Shown here in pieces: positions 33,682 to 42,881 of a stretch of DNA of 64,000 nucleotides. The translations under genes were made by a program, and so were the position numbers. How positions within the stretch are numbered: position 1 is the stretch's first letter; each line of letters opens with the position of its first letter. This DNA comes from Bacillus infantis (GTDB taxonomy: Bacteria > Bacillota > Bacilli > Bacillales > Cytobacillaceae). The DNA lies in the NCBI RefSeq assembly GCF_020171945.1, contig NZ_JAIVAP010000003.1, forward strand, positions 391,412 through 455,411. The letters run 5' to 3'. The notes beneath the pieces are model-generated. The model was not told the DNA's origin, did no database searches, and saw only the letters and a program-made list of their open reading frames with translations.

Positions 33682-34497
33682 ATGCAGACTGGGGATTTAT
33701 TGATCATTGGAGGCAACGAGGAGAAGTGCAATGAAGTAGAGATTCTGAAGAAATTTGTGGAGATTTCGGCTGCAAGGACAGGCCCGATCGGGGTCTTGCC
33801 CACAGCATCCCGGATCCCTGATGAAGTGAGCCGTGAATATATAGAGGTTTTGAACAGGCTTGGAGCTGACGAAGTGATCAGCCTTGATATCTCTTCGCGG
33901 GCTGAGGCGGATTCGGAGGAATTTGCCCGGAGAGTAGAGAGCCTTGCCGCTGTTTTTATCACCGGCGGCGACCAGGGGAGGCTGGCAGATCTGATTCTTG
34001 GTTCACAGGTATATGAAGCCCTACATAACAGCTGGAAAAATGGCATGCCTATTGCAGGGACGAGTGCAGGCGCCTCCATCATGGGCAGAGTTATGATCGT
34101 GTCGTCCCATACGAAAGCGGCAGACGATGTCCTGCAGGTAGAATTGGGAGAAGGCTTCGGTTTTCTCCAAAACCTTGTCATAGACCAGCACTTCTCCCAA
34201 AGGGCCAGGTTTGGAAGGCTGCTTGGAGCCATTGCGGAAAATACAGACTTAATGGGGATAGGCATTGATGAAAATACGGCTATCCTGGTCAGAAATGGAC
34301 AGTTTGAAGTATTCGGTGAGCATCAGGTGTTTGTATTTGATGGAAAGGAAGGGGAATTCGTCAATTCCGCTGTTTCCAGCAATGGAAGCGAGGAACTGAC
34401 ATTGTCCGACTTTAAGCTGCATACTTTAACCGGCGGATACAGATTTGACTTGGACGGTAGAAAACTACTTATTAAAGGGGAAGAGGGGCAAAGATGA
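33682..34497 (+). CDS. cphB: Cyanophycinase
   Basis: A 271-residue S51-family serine exopeptidase that cuts cyanophycin (poly-Asp with Arg side chains) into beta-Asp-Arg dipeptides. The nucleophile is S128 in GTSAGAS; LLIIGGNEEK, TGGDQGRL and DQHFSQRARFGRLL are further family blocks. There is no signal peptide, so it acts on intracellular granules. It overlaps cphA by ATGA, so degradation and synthesis enzymes are made together. A short ribosome site GGTGAAAG precedes the ATG. Confidence 0.95.
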   Translation: MQTGDLLIIGGNEEKCNEVEILKKFVEISAARTGPIGVLPTASRIPDEVSREYIEVLNRLGADEVISLDISSRAEADSEEFARRVESLAAVFITGGDQGRLADLILGSQVYEALHNSWKNGMPIAGTSAGASIMGRVMIVSSHTKAADDVLQVELGEGFGFLQNLVIDQHFSQRARFGRLLGAIAENTDLMGIGIDENTAILVRNGQFEVFGEHQVFVFDGKEGEFVNSAVSSNGSEELTLSDFKLHTLTGGYRFDLDGRKLLIKGEEGQR

Positions 34498-37118
34498 AAG
34501 TAAAGCGTATACGATATTTGAAGGGTCCAAATTATTTCAGCTATAAACCGATGATGTGGGTCGAAATAGACCTGGAAGAGCTGGAATTCCAGCCCACAAA
34601 TGAGCTCCCCTTGTTCGCTGACAGTCTGCTGGAGGCCATTCCGTCAATCGGGGAGCATACCTGCTCAAGGGGCTACAAAGGCGCTTTTGCAGAGCGCCTT
34701 CGCGAGGGGACATGGATGGGCCATGTATTGGAGCATATAGCCCTTGAACTGCAGTCCCTGGCAGGCATCGAAGTGAAGTATGGAAAAACGGTCACAAGCG
34801 GGAAAAAGGGCATCTATTTTATCGCCTTTGAATATAAAGAGCCGGAATCAGCTTTATACGCCTTTCAGTCAGCAAAAGAGATTGCTGAAAAAATCCTCAG
34901 GGGCGAGAAAGGCTTTTCGGTAAAACCCTATATTGATAAGATTGCCGACTTATATTATAAGAATAAGCTTGGTCCGAGCACAGAGTCGATTTATCTGGCT
35001 GCAGCCGCACGTAATATCCCCGTTGAACGTGTGGGGAAAGACAGCTTTCTAAGGCTTGGGACAGGCTCTAAACAGAAATATGTGCAGGCAACCATTACGA
35101 GCCAGACCTCTTATTTGGCAGTCGAGGCCTCCTGTGATAAGGAAATGACCAAGGAAATGCTGCGGGGCAGCGGCATTCCAGTACCAGAAGGAGAAGTGGC
35201 CGAAACATTGGAAGGGATAACGGAAGCTGCAGTGAGGGTCGGGTTCCCGCTTGTCATCAAGCCCCTTCATGGAAGACAGGGCCAGGGTGTTGCAACAGGC
35301 ATCAGCAGCTGGGAAGAGCTGAATGCACTGCAGAAGTGCCTCAAGGAGGAGGATAAGCCATACATTGTAGAAAGGCATTATGAAGGAAGCGACTACCGCC
35401 TCTTTGTAGTAGACAACCAATTGCGGGCTGCAAGTTTAAGAGTGCCTCCTTTTATCATTGGCAACGGAACAGATACGATTCAGGAGCTGATAGAAAAAGA
35501 GAATGAAAATCCTCTGAGAGGAAACGGCCATGAGAAGCCTATGACAAAAATTCCAATGGCTGATTCGCTGGACTGCTTCCTTGAAAAAATGGAGCTGAAT
35601 AAGAGCTATGTACTTGAAAAAGGCAGGGTTCTGCCGGTAGCAGGAAACGCAAATCTTTCTACCGGAGGACAGGCGATCGATGTTACCGATGAGGTCCATC
35701 CTTCAGTCAGGAAGATGGCTGAGGCGGCTGCAGCATCCATTGGCCTTGATGTCGCCGGTGTGGATATCATATCAAAGGATATTGCGAAGCCATTGGATCC
35801 GCGTGATACCTGTGTACTGGAGGTCAATGCAGCCCCTGGAATACGGATGCATCTTTACCCTGGGAAAGGAAAGAGCAGAAACGCCGGTGCTGACATTGTT
35901 GATTATTTGTTCTCCAGCAGGGAAGAGGCGGCTATCCCGGTAATTGCTGTAACAGGAACTAACGGCAAAACCACAACCTCCCGGCTGGTCAAGCATTTCC
36001 TCGAGAAGGAAGGGACGACTGTCGGCCTTACCAGCTCAGATGGCGTCTATGTCGGGGATCAATGCATCGATACAGGGGACTGCTCAGGACCGATTTCGGC
36101 AAGGAAGATATTAAGCCATCCAAAAGTCGATATAGCGGTGCTTGAGTCTGCCAGGGGAGGAATCCTCAGAGAAGGTCTTGCCTTCCGCCATTGTGACGTA
36201 GGGATTGTCACCAATGTTTCTGAAGATCACCTCGGACTTGACGGAATTGAAGATTTCACCCAGCTCGCCAAATTGAAGAGGCTCATACCGGAAGTGGTGA
36301 TTGAAGGGGGCTATTGCATCCTGAATGCCGATGATCCGGAGACACTGAAAATGGCTGCATATACGAAGGGTAAAGTCATTTATACATCATTGGATGAGGA
36401 AAGCGAGGGTTCCCGAAGGGCTCTTGAGAAGGGCGAGCCTCTTTGGTATCTGGACAGCATAGGACAGATTGTGTATGCGGAAGCAGGCATCAAAGCGAAA
36501 TTCCTGCCTGCTGCAGATGTACCTATAACCATCAATGGAAGGGCGAGGCACAATATAGCCAATCTGCTGCAGGCTTTGGCCGCGGCGGCTGCGCAGGGAG
36601 TAAGTCTTGAAACACTTAAGGAGAAGGCCTTATCCTTTATGCCCGACTCCACGAATTCCCGGGGCAGGTTCAATTCCTTCCTGGTTCAGGGGCGGGAAAT
36701 CATCATTGATTATGCCCATAATGCTGCAGGGCTGTCTGCTGTTTTTGGTACGGCAGATTATATGAAAAATAAGAGGCTGATTACCATCCTTTCAGCTCCG
36801 GGAGACAGGTCTGATTCAGATATTGCCAGGATGGCAGAAATTACAGCAGGTTATTCCGATTTGATCATTATAAAGGAAGATAAAGACCTGCGGGGAAGAC
36901 TGCCTCTTGAAACAGCATCGCTTTTGAAAGCTGCAGCTTCCACGGTCATGGACAGCCAGTCACTGTTCATTTGCCCGGATGAACTGGAGTCTTATCAGAA
37001 AGCCTGGTCTTTATCCCATGAAGGAGATACACTCCTGTTTTTATACGAAGACTTTGAGGTTGCGTCCTCCTTTATTGAAGATCTTAAGAAGCATGAACAA
37101 GCCCTGCAGGGTGACTGA
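34494..37118 (+). CDS. cphA: Cyanophycin synthetase
   Basis: An 874-residue CphA1-type enzyme that adds Asp and then Arg using ATP. Domains in order: N-terminal domain (1-160, with GHVLEHIALELQ), ATP-grasp (about 210-475, with VIKPLHGRQGQGV and CVLEVNAAPGIRMHLYP), and a Mur-ligase-like domain from about 485 with the P-loop GTNGKTTT. The length equals cyanobacterial CphA. The operon cphB-cphA and a terminator follow. It is uncommon, though known, in Bacillales. Confidence 0.96.
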   Translation: MKVKRIRYLKGPNYFSYKPMMWVEIDLEELEFQPTNELPLFADSLLEAIPSIGEHTCSRGYKGAFAERLREGTWMGHVLEHIALELQSLAGIEVKYGKTVTSGKKGIYFIAFEYKEPESALYAFQSAKEIAEKILRGEKGFSVKPYIDKIADLYYKNKLGPSTESIYLAAAARNIPVERVGKDSFLRLGTGSKQKYVQATITSQTSYLAVEASCDKEMTKEMLRGSGIPVPEGEVAETLEGITEAAVRVGFPLVIKPLHGRQGQGVATGISSWEELNALQKCLKEEDKPYIVERHYEGSDYRLFVVDNQLRAASLRVPPFIIGNGTDTIQELIEKENENPLRGNGHEKPMTKIPMADSLDCFLEKMELNKSYVLEKGRVLPVAGNANLSTGGQAIDVTDEVHPSVRKMAEAAAASIGLDVAGVDIISKDIAKPLDPRDTCVLEVNAAPGIRMHLYPGKGKSRNAGADIVDYLFSSREEAAIPVIAVTGTNGKTTTSRLVKHFLEKEGTTVGLTSSDGVYVGDQCIDTGDCSGPISARKILSHPKVDIAVLESARGGILREGLAFRHCDVGIVTNVSEDHLGLDGIEDFTQLAKLKRLIPEVVIEGGYCILNADDPETLKMAAYTKGKVIYTSLDEESEGSRRALEKGEPLWYLDSIGQIVYAEAGIKAKFLPAADVPITINGRARHNIANLLQALAAAAAQGVSLETLKEKALSFMPDSTNSRGRFNSFLVQGREIIIDYAHNAAGLSAVFGTADYMKNKRLITILSAPGDRSDSDIARMAEITAGYSDLIIIKEDKDLRGRLPLETASLLKAAASTVMDSQSLFICPDELESYQKAWSLSHEGDTLLFLYEDFEVASSFIEDLKKHEQALQGD

Positions 37119-37125
37119 TAGGACA

Positions 37126-37160
37126 CATGGCCTGCCATCTTAATGATGGCGGGCTTTTCT
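37126..37160 (+). terminator. Terminator of the cph operon
   Basis: GCCTGCCATC, loop TTAAT, GATGGCGGGC, then TTTT. Confidence 0.8.
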
Positions 37161-37245
37161 GCATAAAGCGGGCAAAACTCAGGGGCATTTTAATGAGCCC
37201 ACTGCCATAAGGTATAGGAAAGCCGTACTTGGAAAGGAGTTTTCT

Positions 37246-37980
37246 ATGATACAGCTGCCCGTTTTTCCAGGCCTGTCCGCTGAAATGCTGCCAGAAACCC
37301 AAAGGGCTATATGGCGGGCATTGGATAGAAGCCCGGAAACATTTTATTTTCCTAATGCCGGTGAGCTCTTGTTTGAGCTGGAAACAAGGGAAAAAATCCT
37401 GTTCTACTCCAGGAAGCTGAGTGAAAGCGGCGCTGTTTTTGCCGCCTTTCAAGATTCTTTCTTCAATCCGGCATATTGGATCAAAACAAGGGCGGGATAT
37501 GCCTTGAGGCCGGACGTTCGGCCTTCTGACGCTGTCAATGATGTTTTTTCCAATGGCAGCAAATATGCTTTTGAATGTTCAACGGCCATCGTGCTTATCT
37601 TATACAAGGCAGTGCTTGAATCTATTTCTGTTCGCTACTTTAACCAGCTGTTCCAAAATTTGCTCGTGTGGGACTGGAATTATGACAGGGATCTGGGCAT
37701 CATTACAAAAATAGGATCGTACTTCATTCCTGGTGACATTGTCTATTTTTATAATCCCGATTTCCGGCATCCGGTCTGGACGGGCGAAAATGCGGTTTAT
37801 CTTGGCGATGATACTTATTTTGGGCATGGAATAGGCATCATGTCAGAGCAGGAAATGGTTGCTGCACTCAATACACTCAGGAAAACGAATGCCACCCAGT
37901 CAGCATTCCTTATCTCCCAGCATAGCAGGATCAATTTCCGTTATTTATTTCAATTTGCTAAAAGGATCCAGGGCTTTTAG
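37246..37980 (+). CDS. tgl: Spore coat protein-glutamine gamma-glutamyltransferase
   Basis: A 244-residue spore transglutaminase that cross-links coat proteins through Gln-Lys bonds. The catalytic Cys is C111 in YAFECSTAIV (C116 in B. subtilis Tgl), with E110 before it. WIKTRAGYALRPDVRPSDAV and YLGDDTYFGHGIG are also conserved. The length is nearly that of B. subtilis Tgl (245). AAAGGAG precedes the ATG. It follows the cyanophycin operon and is convergent with the GDPD gene. Confidence 0.96.
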   Translation: MIQLPVFPGLSAEMLPETQRAIWRALDRSPETFYFPNAGELLFELETREKILFYSRKLSESGAVFAAFQDSFFNPAYWIKTRAGYALRPDVRPSDAVNDVFSNGSKYAFECSTAIVLILYKAVLESISVRYFNQLFQNLLVWDWNYDRDLGIITKIGSYFIPGDIVYFYNPDFRHPVWTGENAVYLGDDTYFGHGIGIMSEQEMVAALNTLRKTNATQSAFLISQHSRINFRYLFQFAKRIQGF

Positions 37981-38024
37981 GAAGTCAGCTTGTCCAAAAG
38001 CCAGGCTTCGCTGCTGTGCGCCAC

Positions 38025-38843
38025 TCAATCCAGGAGCTCGATAAAATCTGTTACAATGCCATCGGCAGGAAGCCCCAATGCTTTTCCTGCTTCTTTTTCT
38101 GTCCTGATGGTCCATATAATGGCTTTCATCCCTTTTTGATGTATCCGGTCCAGAAGCTTTCTGCTCGCGATAGTATGCTTTGGATTTAAATAGCTGGCAT
38201 ACTTTGCAATCTGCTCAAGCTCTCTTCCAGTCATCCTTTTCGTCTTGTAATTCAGAAGGATACCGACCGGGATGGAAGGGAGCAGGCTATGGATTTTTTC
38301 CATTGAGCTTCTGTCAAAAGATTGGATGATGATCCGGGTTTCAGGGCCCTTGTCCAGCTTCCGGCTTTTTAGCTCTTCTGCAATCTGTTCTTCTATTCCT
38401 GGGTAAAGGGCCGGCTTCTTCAGCTCGATCAGGAGCCCGGCCTTATCGGCATATTTGTCCAGCATTTCAGTGAATGAAGGGATAACTTCCCCCGCAAATT
38501 CCTTTGAATGCCAGCTGCCTGCATCCAGGCTCCTAAGCTCTTTCCATGTAAGGGCTGAGACTTTTCCCTTGCCGTCTGTCGTCCGATCGACAGTAGGATC
38601 ATGAATGACGGCAAGCTCTCCGTCCTTTGTTCGCTGGACATCAAATTCAAGAAAATCGGCTCCCGATTGAAGCGCATAGTCAAATGATGAAAAGGTATTT
38701 TCCGGCCTGGAGCCTGCAGCTCCACGGTGTCCGATTTTAAGCTTTGATGGCAGGCTGCCATGTGCCTCCTGTACTTTTCGAAGGGCTCTCAGCCTGGCCA
38801 AAAGCGGGTTTAATGCATTCCGGTAGCTGCCCAAGCATTTCAT
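38025..38843 (-). CDS. Glycerophosphodiester phosphodiesterase
   Basis: A 272-residue GDPD enzyme that hydrolyses deacylated phospholipids to glycerol 3-phosphate and an alcohol. Catalytic motifs are IGHRGAAGSRPENT, LEFDVQ, VIHDPTVDRTT and LLIELKKP. There is a 30-residue basic N-terminal extension before the TIM barrel but no clear signal peptide, so it is probably cytoplasmic. AAGGAG lies 5 bases before the ATG. Confidence 0.93.
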   Translation of the reverse strand: MKCLGSYRNALNPLLARLRALRKVQEAHGSLPSKLKIGHRGAAGSRPENTFSSFDYALQSGADFLEFDVQRTKDGELAVIHDPTVDRTTDGKGKVSALTWKELRSLDAGSWHSKEFAGEVIPSFTEMLDKYADKAGLLIELKKPALYPGIEEQIAEELKSRKLDKGPETRIIIQSFDRSSMEKIHSLLPSIPVGILLNYKTKRMTGRELEQIAKYASYLNPKHTIASRKLLDRIHQKGMKAIIWTIRTEKEAGKALGLPADGIVTDFIELLD

Positions 38844-38932
38844 CTCCTTTTACTGATGGTTTTTAACATCCTGTTTTCTTTTACCCTGGCAATCTATCAT
38901 AAAGAAGCGCCTCCGGTTTCGGCAAATGAAAC

Positions 38933-39226
38933 TCAATCCCAATCTTCATATATAATCCTGCCGCCCGTCAAATCTATTTCGTTTCGTTCACCTCTATAGT
39001 AAAGCTTTCCATTTTCTTTGATCAGCAGCTTTTCATAAGTGTAAATATTCTTTCCTGCAGGCAATTCTATGACTACCTTTTGGCCCAGATCCTTTTCCGG
39101 TGATTCTATCTTAATGAGACTGGTGGAATAGCAGAAAATTAGAAGAACTGCTGCAGCCGTCATAATTATGAGGAAGAGAATCTTCCATATGATAGTCCGC
39201 CTGCTGGTATATCTGTCTGATCTCAT
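38933..39226 (-). CDS. Small single-pass membrane protein, 97 aa
   Basis: A basic N-terminus (MRSDRYTSRRTIIW) is followed by one membrane helix (about residues 13-33) and an outside domain of about 60 residues with a repeated strand pattern (KNIYTYEKLLIKENGKLYYRG). GGAGG lies 9-10 bases upstream of the ATG at 39226. No family recognised. The 39227-39545 gap beyond it holds no gene or clear promoter that I can see. Confidence 0.65.
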   Translation of the reverse strand: MRSDRYTSRRTIIWKILFLIIMTAAAVLLIFCYSTSLIKIESPEKDLGQKVVIELPAGKNIYTYEKLLIKENGKLYYRGERNEIDLTGGRIIYEDWD

Positions 39227-39545
39227 GGTATTTGCAACCTCCGCTAAAATAAAATGCATGCAAAGCAAATAAAAAGAACCTAAGAAAAGTCTTTACTAGC
39301 GTATGCAGCAGCGGGAGGGCCGATGACAAAAAGAGGCTGTTTGCCATGCGGCCGGCTGATGAACGACCTTTAGGCCAGATTGACTATTCTGCCTCTGTTT
39401 TGCACCAGGCACAGCTATAGGCATGGAATCAATTTTGGTAGATTAGTCTATTTCTGTTTTAGCTGATAGTATGATATGGTAGGTAACGGAGCCGGATTAC
39501 ATATATCTTTAAATGAATCCAATCAGATTAGCCGGAGGAAGAAAT

Positions 39546-39956
39546 ATGATTTGGGAAACTGTAGATGGAATTAATATATGGAAACTTAGCAGGTATTTTA
39601 AGAAGCTTTCTGCTTCTAAGCTGACGCTGGAAGAAAAAGTTATGAATGATGTTCTGGTTGTTACACTGCCGCTGAAAAAAACAGATGAACCTACTTCTGC
39701 TGAAACCAGGAAGCAGATTGAAGAGGCTGTCCTGCATTCGGATGGATTTGAAACATTGAAAGTCGCACTCCTGGAAAACTGCAGGCCGTCTTACAAAGAA
39801 CTGACGACGAAATATGGGGTCAGAAGATGGCTGGAAATTCCTGTAGAAGAAAACGTTATATATAAATTTTCGTTTGAAAATATAAAAGAAAGCAGCCAGC
39901 ATAGTTCTTACCAGCTAGCTAAGGGCAGCGGCACATCTGAGCTTGCTGCCAGATAG
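39546..39956 (+). CDS. Hypothetical protein, 136 aa
   Basis: A soluble protein beginning MIWETVDGINIWKLSRYFKK, without signal peptide or membrane segment. I start at 39546 because GGAGGAAG lies just upstream; an ATG at 39513 lacks a site. Own terminator. I do not recognise the family. Confidence 0.65.
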   Translation: MIWETVDGINIWKLSRYFKKLSASKLTLEEKVMNDVLVVTLPLKKTDEPTSAETRKQIEEAVLHSDGFETLKVALLENCRPSYKELTTKYGVRRWLEIPVEENVIYKFSFENIKESSQHSSYQLAKGSGTSELAAR

Positions 39957-39981
39957 CATGGGGAACCATGCTTTTTTTTAT
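39953..39981 (+). terminator. Terminator of the 136-aa gene
   Basis: AGCATGG, loop GGAA, CCATGCT, then eight T residues. Confidence 0.85.
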
Positions 39982-39999
39982 GGATAATTTTGTGAAAAT

Positions 40000-40025
40000 T
40001 GAAACTTTTATTCTGCCCGTTCGTA
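40000..40025 (+). promoter_or_regulatory. Sigma-W promoter of the NfeD-flotillin operon
   Basis: TGAAAC (40000-40005), 16 bases, CGTA (40022-40025): an exact sigma-W consensus at exact spacing. In B. subtilis the yuaF-floT operon is in the sigma-W regulon. Confidence 0.85.
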
Positions 40026-40149
40026 AATAATACAGAAGCTTCCAGATGGATAGTCAGAGGGGAGGAAAAGCAAAGCACCATAAATGTACTAAGATTTATA
40101 GTCCGCTAAAAGCCTCGTGGGCGAAGCGGGAGGGAGGTTTGATATTTAT

Positions 40150-40674
40150 ATGGAAATCTTCGGGTTGCCGATCCAGACTCTATACTTGTACATTCTTTGT
40201 TTTTCAGGTGGAATAATAGTCTTATATATTTTGTTCGGGGATGTTCTGGAGGGAGCCGGTGAATTCAGCCCTTTCCTGAACCCCATATTGATTTTTGCTT
40301 TTTTGACAATTTTTTCGGCAGCCGGCTTCCTGATGGAATATACAACCGGGATGGGCAGCGTCCTGATCATGGCCATTTCGGCGGCGATTGCTTTCGTTCT
40401 GGATATCTTTTTATATCTTTTTGTACTGATCCCTTTATCCAATGCAGAAGAATCGCTGGTCTATACAGACGAATCCTTAAGAGGCAGGGTTGGGAAGGTT
40501 ATAATCCCGATCCCTGATAACGGTTTCGGCGAGGTGCTGATTGAAAGTGTCAGCGGGAGGATCGCCAAGTCAGCCCAGAGCTTTAAGGGCGGGCCGATTG
40601 AAGAAGGCCAGGAAGTACTTATTATAGAAGTTAATGAAAATGTCCTTCAGGTTGTCAGACATGAAGGATTATAA
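40150..40674 (+). CDS. yuaF: NfeD-family membrane protein, YuaF-like
   Basis: A 174-residue NfeD protein: four membrane helices within residues 1-105, then a small OB-fold domain (SLRGRVGKVIIPIPDNGFGEVLIE). NfeD proteins partner with flotillins; YuaF in B. subtilis has the same size and position. A GGGAGGGAGG site lies 13 bases before the ATG, which is a rather long spacing. It is followed after 15 bases by the flotillin gene. Confidence 0.9.
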   Translation: MEIFGLPIQTLYLYILCFSGGIIVLYILFGDVLEGAGEFSPFLNPILIFAFLTIFSAAGFLMEYTTGMGSVLIMAISAAIAFVLDIFLYLFVLIPLSNAEESLVYTDESLRGRVGKVIIPIPDNGFGEVLIESVSGRIAKSAQSFKGGPIEEGQEVLIIEVNENVLQVVRHEGL

Positions 40675-40689
40675 ACAGGAGGGAACAGA

Positions 40690-42156
40690 ATGGCAATGGT
40701 TTGGGTGGTAGTTGGTGTCGCAGCTTTTCTATTGATTGCTCTGCTGGGTGTATTTGTTACTAAATATAAGACGGCCGGACCTGACGAGGCTCTGATCGTC
40801 ACGGGCAGCTATCTTGGAAACAAGCGGGTCCATGTGGATGAGTCCGGCAATAAAATCAAGATCATCAGGGGAGGCGGGACATTCGTCCTTCCGGTATTTC
40901 AGCAGGCAGAGCCATTGAGCCTGCTTTCAAGCAAGCTTGAGGTTTCAACGCCTGAGGTATACACCGAACAAGGGGTGCCAGTGATGGCCGATGGCACAGC
41001 TATCATTAAAATAGGCGGCTCCATCAGCGAGATTGCCACTGCAGCGGAACAGTTCCTCGGAAAATCAAAGGAAGACAGGGAGAACGAGGCAAAAGAAGTG
41101 CTCGAAGGCCACCTCCGTTCCATCCTTGGTTCAATGACCGTCGAAGAAATTTACAAAAACAGAGATAAATTCTCGCAGGAGGTTCAAAGAGTAGCCTCCC
41201 AGGACCTGGCAAAGATGGGCCTCGTGATCGTTTCATTGACCATCAAGGATGTAAGGGACAAAAACGGCTACCTGGATTCTCTGGGCAAGCCGAGAATTGC
41301 TCAGGTTAAAAGGGATGCGGATATTGCAACAGCTGAAGCTGATAAAGAAACGAGGATCAAAAAGGCAGAAGCTGATAAAGATGCGAAAAAGGCAGAGCTT
41401 GAGAGGGCAACCGAGATAGCGGAGGCCGAAAAGGAAAATAAGATGAAAATGGCAGATTACCGCAGGGATCAGGATATCGCCAAGGCCCGTGCCGACCAGG
41501 CTTATGATCTGGAAACAGCCAGGGCCAAACAGGAAGTTACTGAGCATGAAATGCAAATCAGGATTATCGAAAGGCAAAAACAGATCGAGCTGGAGGAAAA
41601 AGAAATCCTGAGGCGGGAGAAGCAATACGATTCTGAGGTTAAAAAGAAGGCGGATGCAGACCGTTATGCAGTTGAGCAGGCTGCAGAAGCCGAGAAGCGG
41701 AAGCAGATCACAGCTGCTGATGCCAATCAGTACCGGATCGAGTCTCAAGCAAAGGCAGAAGCAGAGCGGGTCAGGGTAGATGGAATCGCCAAGGCGGATG
41801 CCTTAAGGGCCCAAGGGGAATCTGAAGCAGAAATTATCCGCCTGAAAGGTCTGGCGGAAGGGGAAGCCAAGCGCAAGATTGCTGAAGCATTTGAGCAATT
41901 CGGCGAAGCTGCTGTACTCGACATGGTCCTCAAAATGCTTCCTGAATATGCAAAACAGGTTGCGAGCCCATTGGCCAATATTGATAAAATCACGGTCGTC
42001 GATACAGGCAGCGATGGAAAAAGCAGCGGTGCCAACAGGGTCGCAGGCTATGCAACAAATCTAATGAGCACCATGCAGGAAACGCTGAAAGCTTCTTCAG
42101 GCATCGATGTGAAAGAACTGCTCGAAAACCTTTCAGGCAAGCATAATGTACGCTAG
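40690..42156 (+). CDS. floT: Flotillin
   Basis: A 488-residue FloT/YuaG-type flotillin that organises ordered membrane regions. One N-terminal membrane segment (about 4-24) is followed by the SPFH/PHB domain to about 210. Then comes a long coiled coil rich in Glu-Ala repeats (about 215-400) and the flotillin C-terminal region (GEAAVLDMVLKMLPEYAKQVASPL). AGGAGGG precedes the ATG. Operon with YuaF under sigma-W. Confidence 0.96.
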   Translation: MAMVWVVVGVAAFLLIALLGVFVTKYKTAGPDEALIVTGSYLGNKRVHVDESGNKIKIIRGGGTFVLPVFQQAEPLSLLSSKLEVSTPEVYTEQGVPVMADGTAIIKIGGSISEIATAAEQFLGKSKEDRENEAKEVLEGHLRSILGSMTVEEIYKNRDKFSQEVQRVASQDLAKMGLVIVSLTIKDVRDKNGYLDSLGKPRIAQVKRDADIATAEADKETRIKKAEADKDAKKAELERATEIAEAEKENKMKMADYRRDQDIAKARADQAYDLETARAKQEVTEHEMQIRIIERQKQIELEEKEILRREKQYDSEVKKKADADRYAVEQAAEAEKRKQITAADANQYRIESQAKAEAERVRVDGIAKADALRAQGESEAEIIRLKGLAEGEAKRKIAEAFEQFGEAAVLDMVLKMLPEYAKQVASPLANIDKITVVDTGSDGKSSGANRVAGYATNLMSTMQETLKASSGIDVKELLENLSGKHNVR

Positions 42157-42241
42157 AGCCTTGATGAACTCACATATGAGCTGAAGGAGGCGGCCCAGAA
42201 GAAAGAAGGGGAAAAGGGGACGATCAGCTCAACATAAGTTT

Positions 42242-42276
42242 CAGGCGCAGGAAAAATGATTCCTGCGCCTTTCTTT
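42242..42276 (+). terminator. Terminator of the flotillin operon
   Basis: AGGCGCAGGAA, loop AAATGA, TTCCTGCGCCT, then TTCTTTT. Confidence 0.85.
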
Positions 42277-42383
42277 TAGCTTTTTCCCAATCAGGCCGGT
42301 TTTGGTGTCCAAAGCTGCCAGTTTTTTATTTTTGAAGAGTTTCTCCCTCCCTGTTCGTTTGCCTCTGAGGAAATGACCTAAAA

Positions 42384-42409
42384 ATTGTGCGTTTGTCTAT
42401 TCGCACAAT
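42384..42409 (+). promoter_or_regulatory. Inverted repeat, possible operator upstream of the YjcZ genes
   Basis: ATTGTGCG (42384-42391), 10 bases, CGCACAAT (42402-42409). It is not followed by a T-run, so a protein site or mRNA leader hairpin is more likely than a terminator. It lies about 50 bases before the first YjcZ-type gene. Confidence 0.45.
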
Positions 42410-42459
42410 AGCTCATTGCTGAATAGGATATATTGAATCAACTAAAGGAGGTTTTACAA

Positions 42460-42570
42460 ATGTCAGACGGATGCGGATACGGCGGAGGTTTTGCCCTGCT
42501 GGTAGTATTGTTCATTTTATTGATTATCATTGGTGCTTCTTGGGGTTACGGAGGCGGCTACGGCTACTAA
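42460..42570 (+). CDS. YjcZ-family sporulation miniprotein, 36 aa
   Basis: Reads [20 protein letters not shown] and ends in Gly/Tyr repeats. The pattern, a short Gly-Tyr head, one hydrophobic helix [16 protein letters not shown] and a short tail, defines the YjcZ family of spore formers. AAAGGAGG lies 8 bases before the ATG. Too short for most gene callers. Confidence 0.9.
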   Translation: MSDGCGYGGGFALLVVLFILLIIIGASWGYGGGYGY

Positions 42571-42607
42571 TTGGTATTGAATAAAGAATAAAGGAGGAGA
42601 TCTTCCA

Positions 42608-42745
42608 ATGGCATACGGATACGGATACGGCGGCTATGGCGGCTGCGGCTACGGAGGCGGCTACGGCTATGGCGGCGGGTTTGCGCTGATTGTTGTACTA
42701 TTCATCCTTCTGATCATCGTTGGTGCAGCCTGCTTTAAATGGTAA
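42608..42745 (+). CDS. YjcZ-family sporulation miniprotein, 45 aa
   Basis: A sister of the preceding gene, with a longer Gly/Tyr head ([18 protein letters not shown]) and the helix [16 protein letters not shown] almost identical to the first copy. AAAGGAGGAG precedes the ATG. The two are 37 bases apart and share a terminator, so they arose by duplication and form an operon. Confidence 0.9.
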   Translation: MAYGYGYGGYGGCGYGGGYGYGGGFALIVVLFILLIIVGAACFKW

Positions 42746-42753
42746 TAGATTGA

Positions 42754-42787
42754 AAGGAGGGAGACAGGGCATCCTGTCTCTCTTTTT
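42754..42787 (+). terminator. Terminator of the YjcZ pair
   Basis: GGAGAGACAGG-type stem: GAGACAGG (about 42759-42766) with CCTGTCTC, then TCTTTTT. Confidence 0.75.
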
Positions 42788-42881
42788 GTGTACCGGGTTC
42801 TGGGCTGGTTCTCTCCGCATTTAAGTGTTTTATACTCCTGTCCAGGGGGAATGTAAACAAAAACAGTAAATGGAGGAGAGA

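Noticed and set aside
41233-41748. Leftward open frame inside the flotillin gene
   Set aside because: Antisense shadow of the Glu/Ala coiled coil, which gives long open complementary frames.
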